64,000 nucleotides of DNA from Pseudopithomyces maydicus (lineage: Eukaryota; Ascomycota; Dothideomycetes; Pleosporales; Didymosphaeriaceae). The stretch covers positions 186,001 through 250,000 of the forward strand of contig JANTUC010000004.1 in the NCBI GenBank assembly GCA_026873275.1, read 5' to 3'. The stretch's first letter is position 1; each line of letters starts with the position of its first letter. Positions 10,465 through 20,714 of the stretch are shown piece after piece. A program made the translations under genes and the position numbers. Below the pieces are notes generated by a model that did no database searches, was not told the origin of the DNA, and saw only the letters and a program-made list of their open reading frames with translations.

Positions 10465-12305
10465 GAGTAGCGATTTTTCTCATGAGTCCGTCCAGGGCCG
10501 TGGAAGGGTAAATAGTCTCACCACGAAGAAAGTAAGCTTGCTTCAATGGCAAGGCGTGTAAGATGCCGAAAGACTAGTGGTCTATATGATCAAATGAAGT
10601 GCTGAAAAGCTCCGGCAAAGATGTGTTCTTAGATTCCTTTTATGTAATGCTATGCAGGAACATTATGATCCTTCCCGTGTGGCTCGGCCAGAAAACGCCC
10701 ATAGTCTCGAATAACAAAACCTCATACGAGCCCGGAGTTGATTCCTTGAAGTCGGGAAAGACGGCTCGAATTGGTCCAGCGTCAAGTACCTAACCATGTG
10801 CCGTTCCGTTAGAACCGCCGAGCAATAATTTATTGCTAGCCTATCAGTACCCAGCGCTAGGGAAAACGGCTCAATTTTAGCATGTTGGATGTCGTGCAGC
10901 TGAATGATTTTAGTTTCCCGCTTCCCTAACTCTCTATAGAATGTCTCTACTCTAGTAAAAAGTAGTCGCTGCAGGGCGAATAAGTTCTCCTAGCTCCCGC
11001 TGCCCAGCTGACCCTGAAAATCCAAGATTCCTGGAAAGCCAGTGAGGTCATATCCTGAAAGCTGATGCGCGTGTGCGTTGCCTTGGACATTCGGAAACTT
11101 GATCTCCAACTTCGGCTCCCCGCACGTATTCTCCAGCTTTCTATGCTTGGCTTTTGCCAGGGGCTCAAACGAAAGGATCGGCGGCTAAGGTATCTTTCTC
11201 GGCAACGCTAGCTCAATACGAACGCCGCGGCCCCCAAAAGTGGAATAGTCCCAATGTTTCAGCAACGTCGAGACAGCTATGTGGATTCCACCCTCGTCTA
11301 CCTTTGCTCAAACAACACTCATGTTGGCCTTTTTTGATCGCAGCGATATTCCTGCAGTAGCTGATCACTTCGTATTCTCCTTAGCTGTCAAAGTCGGTAT
11401 GACGGTAGATAGCATACGCTCAATCGATTCGTCCTCATGCAGTCATCCCTCTGCTATATTGATGCTGCCCAACGTACCGGGAGACTAATACGAAGAGCCT
11501 CCTCGGAATTTTGAGACGTGAATTTCTAGTAATTCCATTCGTCAAGAACGCTAACCATCGTTCTGGAAACCGCAGCCCCACCAGGCTCCTTCGTACATCG
11601 TACAGCTTGCGTTCTCGCGACATCGCTCCGTTCCAGCTTCTGTACGACCTCATTCGGCTGATGTTCTCGGCTGATAAGGGGGAATGAGAGACTGACGCCA
11701 GCTGGTACCAAGACATGGCTGCAGACTTCAGAGCTGCCACAGACGATATTCCCGCCATTGTAGGAAAGATCATCGTTAACGGCCACTCGTATCCTGCATT
11801 AAACGAGTGTTGCCTCGCCCCTTGCTTGGACCTACGGTATCAGCGTCTGCATAGAACACGATCCTTGACTCAACCCACTCGGCAATCGAATCGCGGTATT
11901 GTTTCGTACATGAGCGGCTACTCACATCGGTCAGTCGGATTTCAAGGTTGATCCTCGAATCACGTTGCGGCGTGATGGGAAATTATGCAGACCCAACGCT
12001 GTCAAGTGGCGAAGCGGGTAGCGGTGCTCGTTGTTTCCGCTCATACCGACACTGGGATTCCTTTACTACTAGTACCAAAACCTACTAGAGCGAGGATCTG
12101 ATCGAAGAATTGAAACAGGCAAACCGGCATGAGGAGCCTTGAGGACGGCAATCGGTCATGGCCTCGCCCGACTGTGGCCGTTGTTTAGATTATATGAGGC
12201 GTTCATCTCCCAGGCGAGAGCCGTGTGCTTCAGCTTCCCAATCTACCGGTTTTCTTGTTTATAATAGTTCCTGGAGAACACTGCTTCGTGGTTCTCTCCG
12301 GTCCA
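10465..12305. other. Gene-poor region with coding relics
   Basis: No intact gene recognised. The minus strand around 10990-11790 holds several protein-like fragments interrupted by stops. The rest has no visible repeat or RNA gene. Confidence 0.4.
10990..11310 (-). pseudogene. Possible decayed gene fragment, family unknown
   Basis: Two protein-like stretches lie in succession on the minus strand. One runs from about 11310 to 11185 and contains GGIHIAVSTLLKHWDY and GGRGVRIELALP. The other runs from about 11140 to 10990, contains LENTCGEPKLEIKFP and HQLSGYDLTGFPG, and ends at a stop. They are separated by a stop codon and I found no good GT-AG pair joining them. A TGA also interrupts the frame just upstream, as expected for a mutated copy. 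I cannot name the family. Confidence 0.25.
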
Positions 12306-14326
12306 ATGGCTCCACTAACTCTTTCTTTCTTGGCGTTATCATTTGTAGTGTACATAGTATGGAAGATCATTGGATCTTCTCGTCGTGATAAAGTTCCTTC
12401 TGGCCTCAAGAGGCTTCCAGGTCCCAAAGGTATGGTTCATACCCTGCATGTACCTATACGTGCCTCTTCCCCGCACAACACGGCTCCTACTAACAGATGT
12501 AGGATATCCGATAATCGGGTCTGTACCTGATGTTCCCGAAAAGAATGGGTTCATCAAGTTTGCAGACTGGGGCAAAGAGTATGGACCGATATACCAGGTC
12601 AACCTAGCCGGGACCAACCACGTCTGGATCTCATCGGATCAGGTGGCCAAAGATCTTTTATCTAAGAAGGGTTCCATATACTCTGACAGACCACACATCC
12701 CCGGTCTCATTGACGACAACCGAACCAGTGCCCAATACCTGCCTCTCCTCAGCAAGAATGGTAGGCCAATTATATAGCTACTACGATCCGTATCGATGAC
12801 TAACTCGCTTCAGATGGCTGGACACGACAGAGAAAGTTTGCCACTGCCATAATGCGGGAGTCAGAGAAGGCTCTCTTTCATCGATACCCTGAAATCGAGG
12901 CAAAGCGCATGCTCGTTGAGCTCTTGGATCAGCCACATCTCTATAACCACGCCCTAGAATCTTTCATTGCGCGCGTGACCTGTCGCCTTGCATGGGGCCA
13001 TAGCGAGGCAAGTGACGAGCTCAAGCAGCGCGCACGTGAGTTGCTGCATACTGTCTCTCCCACCGGTGCCTTCGGCAACAAACTCCCCTTCATCATGGAT
13101 CTCCCCGACTGGCTCTCACCCGCCAAAGCATGGGAGCGGCGGCGCGCTCGGACTGAACGCAGCTTCTTTGCAATCATGCAGGGCGAGGTAGAAAAAGATG
13201 CCCAGAGCAAGAATGCACCTCAATCCTGGATGAAGACCTTCCTTGATAGCCGCAACAAGTGGGGCTTTCAGTACGAACTGGAGGGTGCATATGCTGTGGG
13301 TATGCACGGCATTGCTGGGGCATTAACGATTGCCGCGCCGATGCAGACATTTTGCTTGGCCATGTGCTTCTACCCCCAGTATCTGCCTATGCTTCATGCA
13401 GAACTCGACCGGGTCTGCGGCGATCGACTCCCCATAGCAGAGGATCGTCCAAACCTGCCTTTCTTGCGTGCCGTGATTCGCGAATGTCTGCGCTGGCGAC
13501 CACCGGTTCCAACTGGGATTCCGCATGAGCTCACCCACGACGATGAATACAACGGGTACCACATTCCGAAAGGCAGTGTCATGCATCCGCTTGAGTGGTG
13601 AGTTTCCTTTGTATCTCGAATTGTGGTTTCCTGCTAATGCATATCGACAGGGCGATTGCTCGTGACCCTGTTATGTTTCCCGATCCCGAGAGTTTCAATC
13701 CCCTCCGCTGGATGGAGCCTAGTTATCCAACGTACCAGGAGCCACTCACACAGTATCCCACCATTATCAATTGTTCGCAGTTCGGCTATGGCCGTCGTCT
13801 CTGCCAGGGTCAGACCGTCGCAGACGAGGATCTGCTCATCGGCATCGGCTCAATAGCATGGATGTTCAACATCTCCAAGCCGGTGTCATCTTCCGTCTCT
13901 TCTCCCACGCTGACGCACAGCTCGATTGGAATGAACGAGAAGGCTTCCATCTCCCAGGAGGAACTCAATACAGGGGTCACGGCGTCCGAGTGTCCCACCA
14001 TGGAGGATGTTCTTCTATCCAAGTACACGTACCCCGGCGCCTTCCCTGCTGGCAGCGATGACCACGTAACAGAGGTTCCTCGGAAGTCAAAGGGGCTGTC
14101 TAAATTCGACCCGAAGAATATCGATCCTACGCTGGACTTTAGCACGCTGCTTATTGCCAAGCCGCTGCCGTTCAAGTTTGAACTGACGCCGAGAGATGGT
14201 GAGCGCGCTGCGAATGTGAGGAGGCTGTTTGAGGAGGGAAGGGAGAGGGGAGAGTATAGTGCGAGCCGGGAATATTGGGGGGAGAATCAGGGGAAGGGAA
14301 AGTCTTGTGGGTGGGGAAAGGTGTGA
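12306..14326 (+). CDS. Cytochrome P450 monooxygenase
   Basis: Four exons (12306-12429, 12503-12760, 12814-13597, 13651-14326) give 613 residues. A hydrophobic membrane anchor (residues 1-22) precedes a proline-rich hinge (KRLPGPKGYP). The K-helix ExxR is ECLRWRPP, the PERF-like segment is FNPLRW, and the heme-binding loop is FGYGRRLCQGQ with the axial Cys. It resembles microsomal fungal P450s of the OrdA type. Two oddities: the I-helix reads GIAGALTI, without the usual acidic-Thr pair used in oxygen activation, and there is a long extension of about 170 residues beyond the heme loop. The upstream frame is open to an earlier ATG at 12225, but the chosen start gives a standard anchor. No other biosynthetic-cluster genes sit beside it, so the substrate is unknown. 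Confidence 0.88.
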
Positions 14327-14721
14327 AGTACTAGTTTTTCTTTCGTGTCGAAGACCTGTGATTCCCTAGAGCGGCTGTTTTTATGCTTTTGTAGTATCTA
14401 CTACTTTATCCTCCTCCTCTCTGGAGAGCTTGTTCCATTGCAGAAAGGGCCAGCTGTTTTCATGCGTGATGATCCAGGAGTCATAAAAGAAAAAATGATT
14501 TGATGTGACTTGCAACACTGAGTTACCCCAGGACGACGCCAACGGTTTGTCGCTGAGACGAGGTTCGACAGTGGTGTCTCCACGCGCTAACCGAACCAGG
14601 AGCGGCGAACGCCCTCGAGGTAAGTACGAACATCACGCCTTCCTACTTGTATGCTCGGATAAGGGAAAAACTCCCACAAACCAATTTTCGTTTTTCTTCA
14701 CCAACATTACTGATACCAAAA
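14327..14721. other. Intergenic, no gene seen
   Basis: 3' flank of the P450 and promoter of the coiled-coil gene. Confidence 0.4.
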
Positions 14722-16069
14722 ATGTCTTCAAAAAGGCATTCTCGCGGGTCTTCGGGCCCAGAAGACGAATCAAGGCCAGGGGTGGAATATCCTATATTGG
14801 CCAAATTGCGCAGTGGGCTTGGAGGTGTTCAGGCTCCGAGAAAGGGCGGGGGAGTTGTGGCCAATGAATTAGCTCAAGCTCTCAAGGTAGGTGGCATCCT
14901 CGTTCTAGAAGTTGCGTGCTAATTATGTTCGTAGGAGGCCAACGAGGCGCGGTTGAAGAGTCAACGATCGCCCGAGCAGCAGTTGAAGGAGGCCAAGGAG
15001 CTTCTGGCGGGGATTCAGAAGAAGGAGGCTGAGCTTGAGGTCAGAGAAGCCAAGCTCACGGCCAGAGAAGCCGAAGTCGTGGCTAGAGAAGCCGAACTCA
15101 CGGCCAGAGAAGCCAGGCTCGCGGCCACAAAAGCTCAGGCTAGAGTCAAAGAAGCTGAACACAAGGCCAAGGAAATTGAATCTAACGCCAAAACCACGAT
15201 AGATGAGGCTTGGCCATCTAGATTCAATTCGAGGCTGTCTGAGCTGGCACCACTCCATTCCTCGTCCAGGCCAATCCTCAGGCCACAGTCAGCCTACTCG
15301 AGTGTAAGTTGGTCAACCCCCGTTTAAGATGGCTTTTAATAGTATTCAGGGTCCTGGTCTGGAGCTAGGCAAGCGGAAGTTTGGGGGCCAAAGCGGTGGT
15401 GAGCTCAAACGGGTCCGCTCACAGAATTCTGTGATGGTCTCTGAGCATGAAGATGATGGTCCAGCAACGCGATCCGCGTTAATGCTAGGCGGTTTTGGCT
15501 CCAGGTCACGGAATCCTCTGATTCCAAAGTTGGGCGAAGGGTATACTCCAGGCTCACTGCCACAGAATTCTGTGTCAGGACGGGGTGGAGGTTTCTTTCC
15601 AATGCAGAATTCTGTTGTCGGAAAACCTTCGGAAAGCCTAGGCCCCGATACCCAAGACAAAACGCCTGTGTATCGGCCACATATCATGTTCTGGCTTCCT
15701 GGTACAGAGACTACCTGTGACGAGAACGAATTGAACTCCGAACTAGTCAATTGCCTCTGGGAGGAATTGTCTATACATCTGAAGGCCTCTCCAGCACGAC
15801 AGAAGGCGTGGGAAAATTTCAAGGCCACTCAAGAAACCTGCGTATTAACGCAGGTTATTTCGAAGAGAAATTCGAATTTCGATGCCCAATACCGATGCTG
15901 TAAGGGCTGTCGGTCTTCAACAAGAGGCCACCCACCCAGGCCATGCGCTTTATTTTGTCAGTTGGACAATGGCGATAAGCCAGTCCTATTATTTTTGCCA
16001 GCACCAGGCAAGGTTAGGACAGGAGGCCCAAACGATAGATCATTCTGGGTAGCGAAATCCCGCATATAG
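14722..16069 (+). CDS. Coiled-coil protein with C-terminal cysteine cluster, unknown family
   Basis: Three exons (14722-14886, 14935-15303, 15350-16069) give 417 residues. The N-terminal 55 residues are Ser/Gly/Arg rich. Residues 56-150 form a long charged coiled coil built on repeats like REAELTAREA. The middle contains three QNSV tetrapeptides, and the C-terminus has cysteines in QYRCCKGCRSS and RPCALFC that could bind zinc. Both introns are short (48 and 46 bp) with canonical ends. I recognise no named family. A second coiled-coil gene (17113-17599) and a decayed one (16192-16353) lie just downstream, and a gene of similar style sits at 44647-45941, suggesting a lineage-specific family. 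Function unknown. Confidence 0.6.
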
Positions 16070-16191
16070 ATTTTTAGTGGCTATACAATTAATATGAATT
16101 TGGTGGTGTTAGTGCAGTTAAAAGTTTTCCTAGGATAAATTCTCTCTGTGAAACGGGCCTTCCATCTCCGAAATTGGCATACCGGGGCCCC

Positions 16192-16353
16192 TCAAGCGTA
16201 GAAACTATGGGCCACGGCTATAGCCTCCATCTCTACCCTAGTGGCCAGCTCGGCGATATTACTTTGGTGTTTCTCTTCTAAAACCAATAGATAGGCAATT
16301 TCACCAATCTCTAACTTATATACCTTTTCCTGAAGCCGCTTCAAGTAGGCCAT
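16192..16353 (-). pseudogene. Small coiled-coil ORF, probably a gene remnant
   Basis: A 53-residue ORF (starts MAYLKRLQEKVYKLEIGE, ends AHSFYA) has heptad-like spacing as in the neighbouring coiled-coil proteins. Just upstream in another frame is a second helical stretch starting MEKDKQLAEKQYNL (start near 16433). No splice joins the two in frame, so I read this as a degraded copy rather than a working gene. Confidence 0.3.
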
Positions 16354-16670
16354 AATAATGAACTAGCAATGAATAATCCGATTCTGGCATCAAATTATAC
16401 TGTTTCTCGGCCAGTTGTTTGTCCTTCTCCATGGTATATTTCGAGTGGCTAATAATTTATCTCTCAACCTAGAAGGGTTCACACACTTTATCCGTTGGAC
16501 GACAGCCGCAGGGGGTTTTCATCGGGATTTCTTATCACTTCTTCTTGTCATATAGGCCACTAAGTACCTTCCACTAATGGCATGTATGGATCAGAATCTT
16601 TTAAATTACTACGTAGTTGGCCTACCAGGCTCATCTATGATATGAGCTCATCTGCAGCCCTAAAACCCTG

Positions 16671-16911
16671 TTCCTGGATCGACATCGGCAGAACACCGCC
16701 GTTGGTCAGATCCGTCTACCCCAACAGACAACCGCTGTGTAGACCCCTGGCCCATTCCTGGATTGACATCGGCAGAGTTCCGCCGTTGGCTAGATCGTCT
16801 ACCCCAACAGACACCTGCTGTGTAGACCCATGGCCTCTCCCTAGATCTGCTCGGCAGAGTTCCGCCGTTGGCTAGATCGTCTACCTCAACAGACAACTGC
16901 TGTGTAGACTG
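16671..16911. repeat. ~85-bp tandem repeat, about 2.8 copies, each with a hairpin
   Basis: Units start near 16671, 16755 and 16841. Each contains GGCAGA(A/G), CCGCCGTTGG and the arms GTCTAC and GTAGAC about 19 bp apart, with inner ACAG/CTGT pairing, so every unit can fold into a stem-loop. Copies differ mainly by transitions and small deletions. Confidence 0.8.
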
Positions 16912-17112
16912 TAATAAGATCCTAGGCCTACCTCCTTATCATCCTCCAGAGCGACTTCAGGAACTATCAGGTCGTCTAGGTAATTGCCTGTCCAAATTAC
17001 TTAGAAATGGTGTTGCCCGGGGAGTGTATCCAGGGATCTCTGTTGGCGCCACCAAGGAACCGCTGAAGATATTAATTAGCAATGCTACTGAGCATTTCGC
17101 ACAACACATTAC

Positions 17113-17599
17113 TTACGAAGTCTGCCTCGCAGTCACGTCCTCGCTCTGAGCGGGCGCAAGACTGGCCTCGATCTCTTTAGCCTTTGCTAAGAGCGTCTCA
17201 GCCTGAGCCCTGAGGAAATCGGCCATTTTCCTCTTCTCCTCGGCCTCAGCGTTGGCGTTGAGGAGGTCAGCCTTTTTCTTTTCGGCTTCTGCGGCTTCAG
17301 CCTTGGCCTTCCTCTCTTCGGCATTCCGCCTTGCGGCATATGGGTCGGCCTTAATGGGGACACCGTGCTCCCCAAACCATTTGTGAAGCTCCGCGAGGTC
17401 CTCTTCTTCAAATCCAATGGCATCTAAGTAGCCGGCCTTCTTGTGCTCTGGAGCTTTGGCCAAAGCAGAGCGGCAAGCCGCGAGGCCCGCTTCGCATGTG
17501 GCCAATTTTTCGCGCTTGGCGTCGATTTCTACAACAACGTTAGCACGAGAACAACAGACGATTTGGGTTTGAAAGTATACCTTCTTGCGAAGGTGTCAT
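17113..17599 (-). CDS. Small coiled-coil protein, unknown function
   Basis: Two exons, 17599-17581 and 17528-17113, with a 52-bp intron (GTATAC donor); 144 residues. The N-terminus MTPSQEEIDAKREKL leads into cysteines (ATCEAGLAACRSAL), then a mixed segment (GYLDAIGFEEEDLAELHKWFGEHG) and a strongly charged Ala/Glu/Lys coiled coil (AEERKAKAEAAEAEKKK). No signal peptide or enzyme motif. A TATA box lies 54 bp upstream. It shares the Ala-Glu-Lys coiled-coil style of the gene at 14722-16069; I do not recognise it. Confidence 0.6.
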
Positions 17600-17652
17600 C
17601 TTCGCTGTGTTTTGGTTGTGACTGGAGTGAGAGAGGGAGGGAGGCAACTCGC

Positions 17653-17660
17653 TATATATA
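17653..17660 (-). promoter_or_regulatory. TATA box of the small coiled-coil gene
   Basis: A TATATATA run 54 bp upstream of the minus-strand ATG at 17599. Confidence 0.5.
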
Positions 17661-17677
17661 CTGAGTGCGCTAGTCGC

Positions 17678-17720
17678 CTGCAAACGCGCAACTGCAAACG
17701 CGCAAACGCGCAAACGCGTC
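17678..17720. repeat. Short GCAAACGC direct repeats
   Basis: The 7-8 bp word GCAAACGC recurs four times, partly back to back, about 80-120 bp upstream of the minus-strand ATG at 17599; could be a repeated binding site or a simple repeat. Confidence 0.6.
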
Positions 17721-18397
17721 ACTTCACCGCGCGTTTCCTCTCACTTGAGTACATTAAACAGTAAAAAAGGCGTGACTTCACTTAATAGGTTGTGAAGTAG
17801 TGATTTTTGCTTACGCTATTGCCTCGTGCGTGCCCAAGTAGAAGCCAACGACAGACAGGGTGCCATATCAAATGGCATCATGGTTGGAAACAACGCTAAA
17901 TACATGTACATTTTGTTTTCTACGTGACAGGATAAGATCATTCCAGACTAGAGATCCGCGGGGGTTAGGATCAATGACCTGAAGAAACACACGAAGAGGA
18001 TCCTTGACGGGCCATAACCCAGTGTGTTATCCCAGGACTAACGGTAACAGAGAATATTGGCCCTTTATGAGTACCCTATAGCAACCGGTGTACATCAATG
18101 GCACTTGTCTAGGTGACGGCCACAGACGAAATACGCCAATCCTGAAAGCTCATCAGTAAATACTAGGACAGAGCGGGATGCACCGAAAATTCCAAATGAT
18201 AATGTGGATACAAAGTTGGAAAGACCAAGCAAATCTATATTGTATTCAGCTATCGTGTTACCCGTGACTACAGTGTTCACAGGCCAACTGGGTGTATCAT
18301 CCCTAGCTACCACCTACCAAGCCCACAGCAGGAGGCGATAAACCCCAACCCTATGACATCCCTCCTGACACCAAGCCCCCTCCTTCTCCACCACCTC

Positions 18398-18896
18398 CTA
18401 CAGAAACGGCCTAATATCCATATACGGCCTCTGATCCGCACAACACCTCGACGGCTGCCCCACCAACTCGAACCTGATCTTATGTGGCTTGCCATCCCAA
18501 GCCCGTACCTTCCTCTTGCTAACCTCCTCAAACCTATTGATTTCGAACGGGATTAGGTATGCCTCCTCCTGGATCTGACGGCACACGTACAGGAGCGAGA
18601 GTAAGTTCGGTTTCGCCTCCGCCAAACGGATGGCGGGACAAGCCATGGTGACGAAAGCGTAAATTTGCTTCGGGGGATGGATTTTCTTGAGTTGGTGTGT
18701 TCCCTCGTAGAGCGCCAGCTCGTAGATTTGGTCGCGGAGCTCCCGAGGGAGCCGGAGGAGCGGTGAGTTGGTCGCGTTGAGGGCGGCGCTGGGAGAAGTC
18801 AGTGTTGGTTCAACAGATGGATATATGGGGTGGTACGTACAGCCTGAGACAGTCAGCCGAGGGGGTTGCGTCGTTACGGCGGTAGGCGTAGGGCAT
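18398..18896 (-). CDS. 2EXR-type protein, short
   Basis: Two exons (18896-18841 and 18788-18398) across a 52-bp intron; 148 residues. The motif SPLLRLPRELRDQIYELAL is the hallmark of the fungal 2EXR / F-box-like family that is greatly expanded in Dothideomycetes. It is followed by the usual KQIYAF-VTMACP and LLYVCRQIQEEAYL helices. Functions of these proteins are generally unknown; some are thought to act as protein-interaction adaptors. The protein is short for the family but ends with a normal stop. Confidence 0.7.
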
Positions 18897-19356
18897 CTTG
18901 ATAAGACTCAGGTGTTACTGTGATCTGTAAGTAGTTGATCTTTGGTGGTGCTGGTAGGTAGATAGGAGAAGAAGATGATGAGGAAGGAAGGAGAGAGGTT
19001 CTTGGGTGCAGACGTCTTTATATACATGTGTGGGCAAGGCTGCCTAAGCAGTCCGGTATTGTGGTTGATGACAATGGGTGGTCCACATATTGTTGCCCTG
19101 ACTACACTTCCTCTTCTGGGTTGTCTCAATAACAGTCGTGAATCAACACAATATATTGCACAATAGCGGTTTTTGTATGCGTTGTTGCCTCCTGCGTGTC
19201 TACGCGGACGCTGAAGACAGCGAAAATGCTATTCCATTTGGTCCTATGATCACCGGCAACGTGCAATTCACACACTGTTTTCTCGCCACACCACCAGGAA
19301 TTCGTATGTACTAATATACAATTGTAAGACAGTAGGTAGAGAATCTAGTATAACAT
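18897..19356. other. Intergenic, promoter of the 2EXR gene
   Basis: Includes a TATATAAAG element on the minus strand (19018-19025), about 122 bp upstream of the ATG. No gene seen. Confidence 0.4.
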
Positions 19357-20297
19357 TTACACAGCCGCACCGGTAGCAGCTTCCTTGGCAGCCTGTTCCT
19401 TCTTCCTCGCCTCACGTGCAGCTTTCCTCATATCCCTGAGATCCGGAGGCTTTTCAATCCCGAGCCTCGTTCTCAGCTCGTCGACATCTGTCTCTAGCTC
19501 CTCCTCCCAGTACACGTTAATTACATCCTCACTCTTTGCGCCGTTCCTGAATGCCCATGGCCCATAGATATCCCAGAATCTCCTCCATTCGCCCTTCTTC
19601 AACGTAAAGGCGCTGAATACAGCCAGACCAGTCATGGGCAACCCCGTGTTCGCAAATTCAAACGCCTTGAGCGCGACTTCGCCTTCGCGGAAAACGGGCA
19701 GGCCGACGAGAGCATGGTAGAAGTCGTGGCATTCACGATAACGCTGCATCACATAGGCGCATTCTTCATTGTCGATATACCGCACTTGCGCACGTGTATC
19801 GGGTGATACGCCTTCCCTGTCCAACCATTCTGTATACACGTACCCTACTGTATTCTTCGGCAGTGACCGCAGTCGGGGTATATCGAGCGAGGTAGAAGTC
19901 AATCGCGGTCTATCACGTAGGATTCGCCGACCGGTAGGATGGAGGAGCATGCGATCGCGTAGTTGGTTGATGAAGAAGGGCTGTGCGGTTGCTTCGCCGA
20001 AAGCTGCGATGAGGTCTGTTCGAATTAGCCGCAGAACGTGACCCCAGTAATGATTGGAAACAAACCTCCTCTTCTAGGATCGAGAAAGCTTAATAAACCA
20101 GACCCCAGTGCCAACCCCACTCGCTCTGTGCGCGTGAGAGGAATGTGGCCATCGTAGTTGGCTGGCGGCCGGTTCAATACTGAGAAGCATCTGTAGCTTG
20201 AAGGAAGAAGCAGCGCTTGTGACGCCGTTCTCGATGAACTGGACAGAAGACCTGCGGTAGACCGCTTCAACGGTCCCGCCATTGTGTGAAGAGGCAT
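19357..20297 (-). CDS. COQ4: Ubiquinone biosynthesis protein COQ4, mitochondrial
   Basis: Two exons (20297-20066 and 20015-19357) with a 50-bp intron give 296 residues (291 if the second ATG at 20282 is used). COQ4 works in the coenzyme Q synthesome on the matrix side of the inner mitochondrial membrane; recent work assigns it oxidative decarboxylation of the ring. Evidence: an Arg/Ser-rich N-terminus without acids (a mitochondrial presequence), DPRRGDLIAAFGEATAQ at the splice junction, and the family zinc motif HDxxH-x11-E as HDFYH (174-178) with Glu190. A basic Lys/Ala tail ends the protein. Confidence 0.95.
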
Positions 20298-20714
20298 ACA
20301 ACAGAGTGGGAGGACGTAAGATCAAGCGTCATCCAATCCCATACGATGGTGGTCCGACAGCTTGCGCCACACCGTTATCGATAACCTGCGCCACAGTTAT
20401 GGCGCCACATCTCATGCCGCAACTTTGAACATTCTGTGCTTGAGTCATCATAAACCACTCGGACTACCCGATTGAGCCCACAGACTCAACAAGGGACAAC
20501 TTCTGTACACTCTGCACGATTTTCCGTAGCTTTCCGTGAAGGCGCTGGTTCCGAATTCTCCTTGCAACCTCGGATCAGAGTAAAAGATATTACTGAGATT
20601 TCCTTCTGAAAAGTCGGCTTGATTCGGAACAAAAAGAGCTTTGAACGTTGAAGAAACAATTGAAAATTTTACCATTAGAGAACTCGCTTCAAAACTGAAA
20701 ATATTCCGGAAATC
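20298..20714. other. Divergent intergenic region
   Basis: Shared promoter region of COQ4 (-) and the SET gene (+). No gene or distinctive element seen. Confidence 0.4.

Larger units (their letters stand above)
16070..17112. other. AT-rich stretch with relic ORF and tandem repeat
   Basis: Holds the small ORF at 16192-16353 (-) and the hairpin-bearing tandem repeat at 16671-16911. No intact gene seen otherwise. Confidence 0.5.
17600..18397. other. Intergenic with short direct repeats
   Basis: Contains the promoter of the coiled-coil gene and the short GCAAACGC repeats near 17678. No gene seen from 17721 to 18397. Confidence 0.5.
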
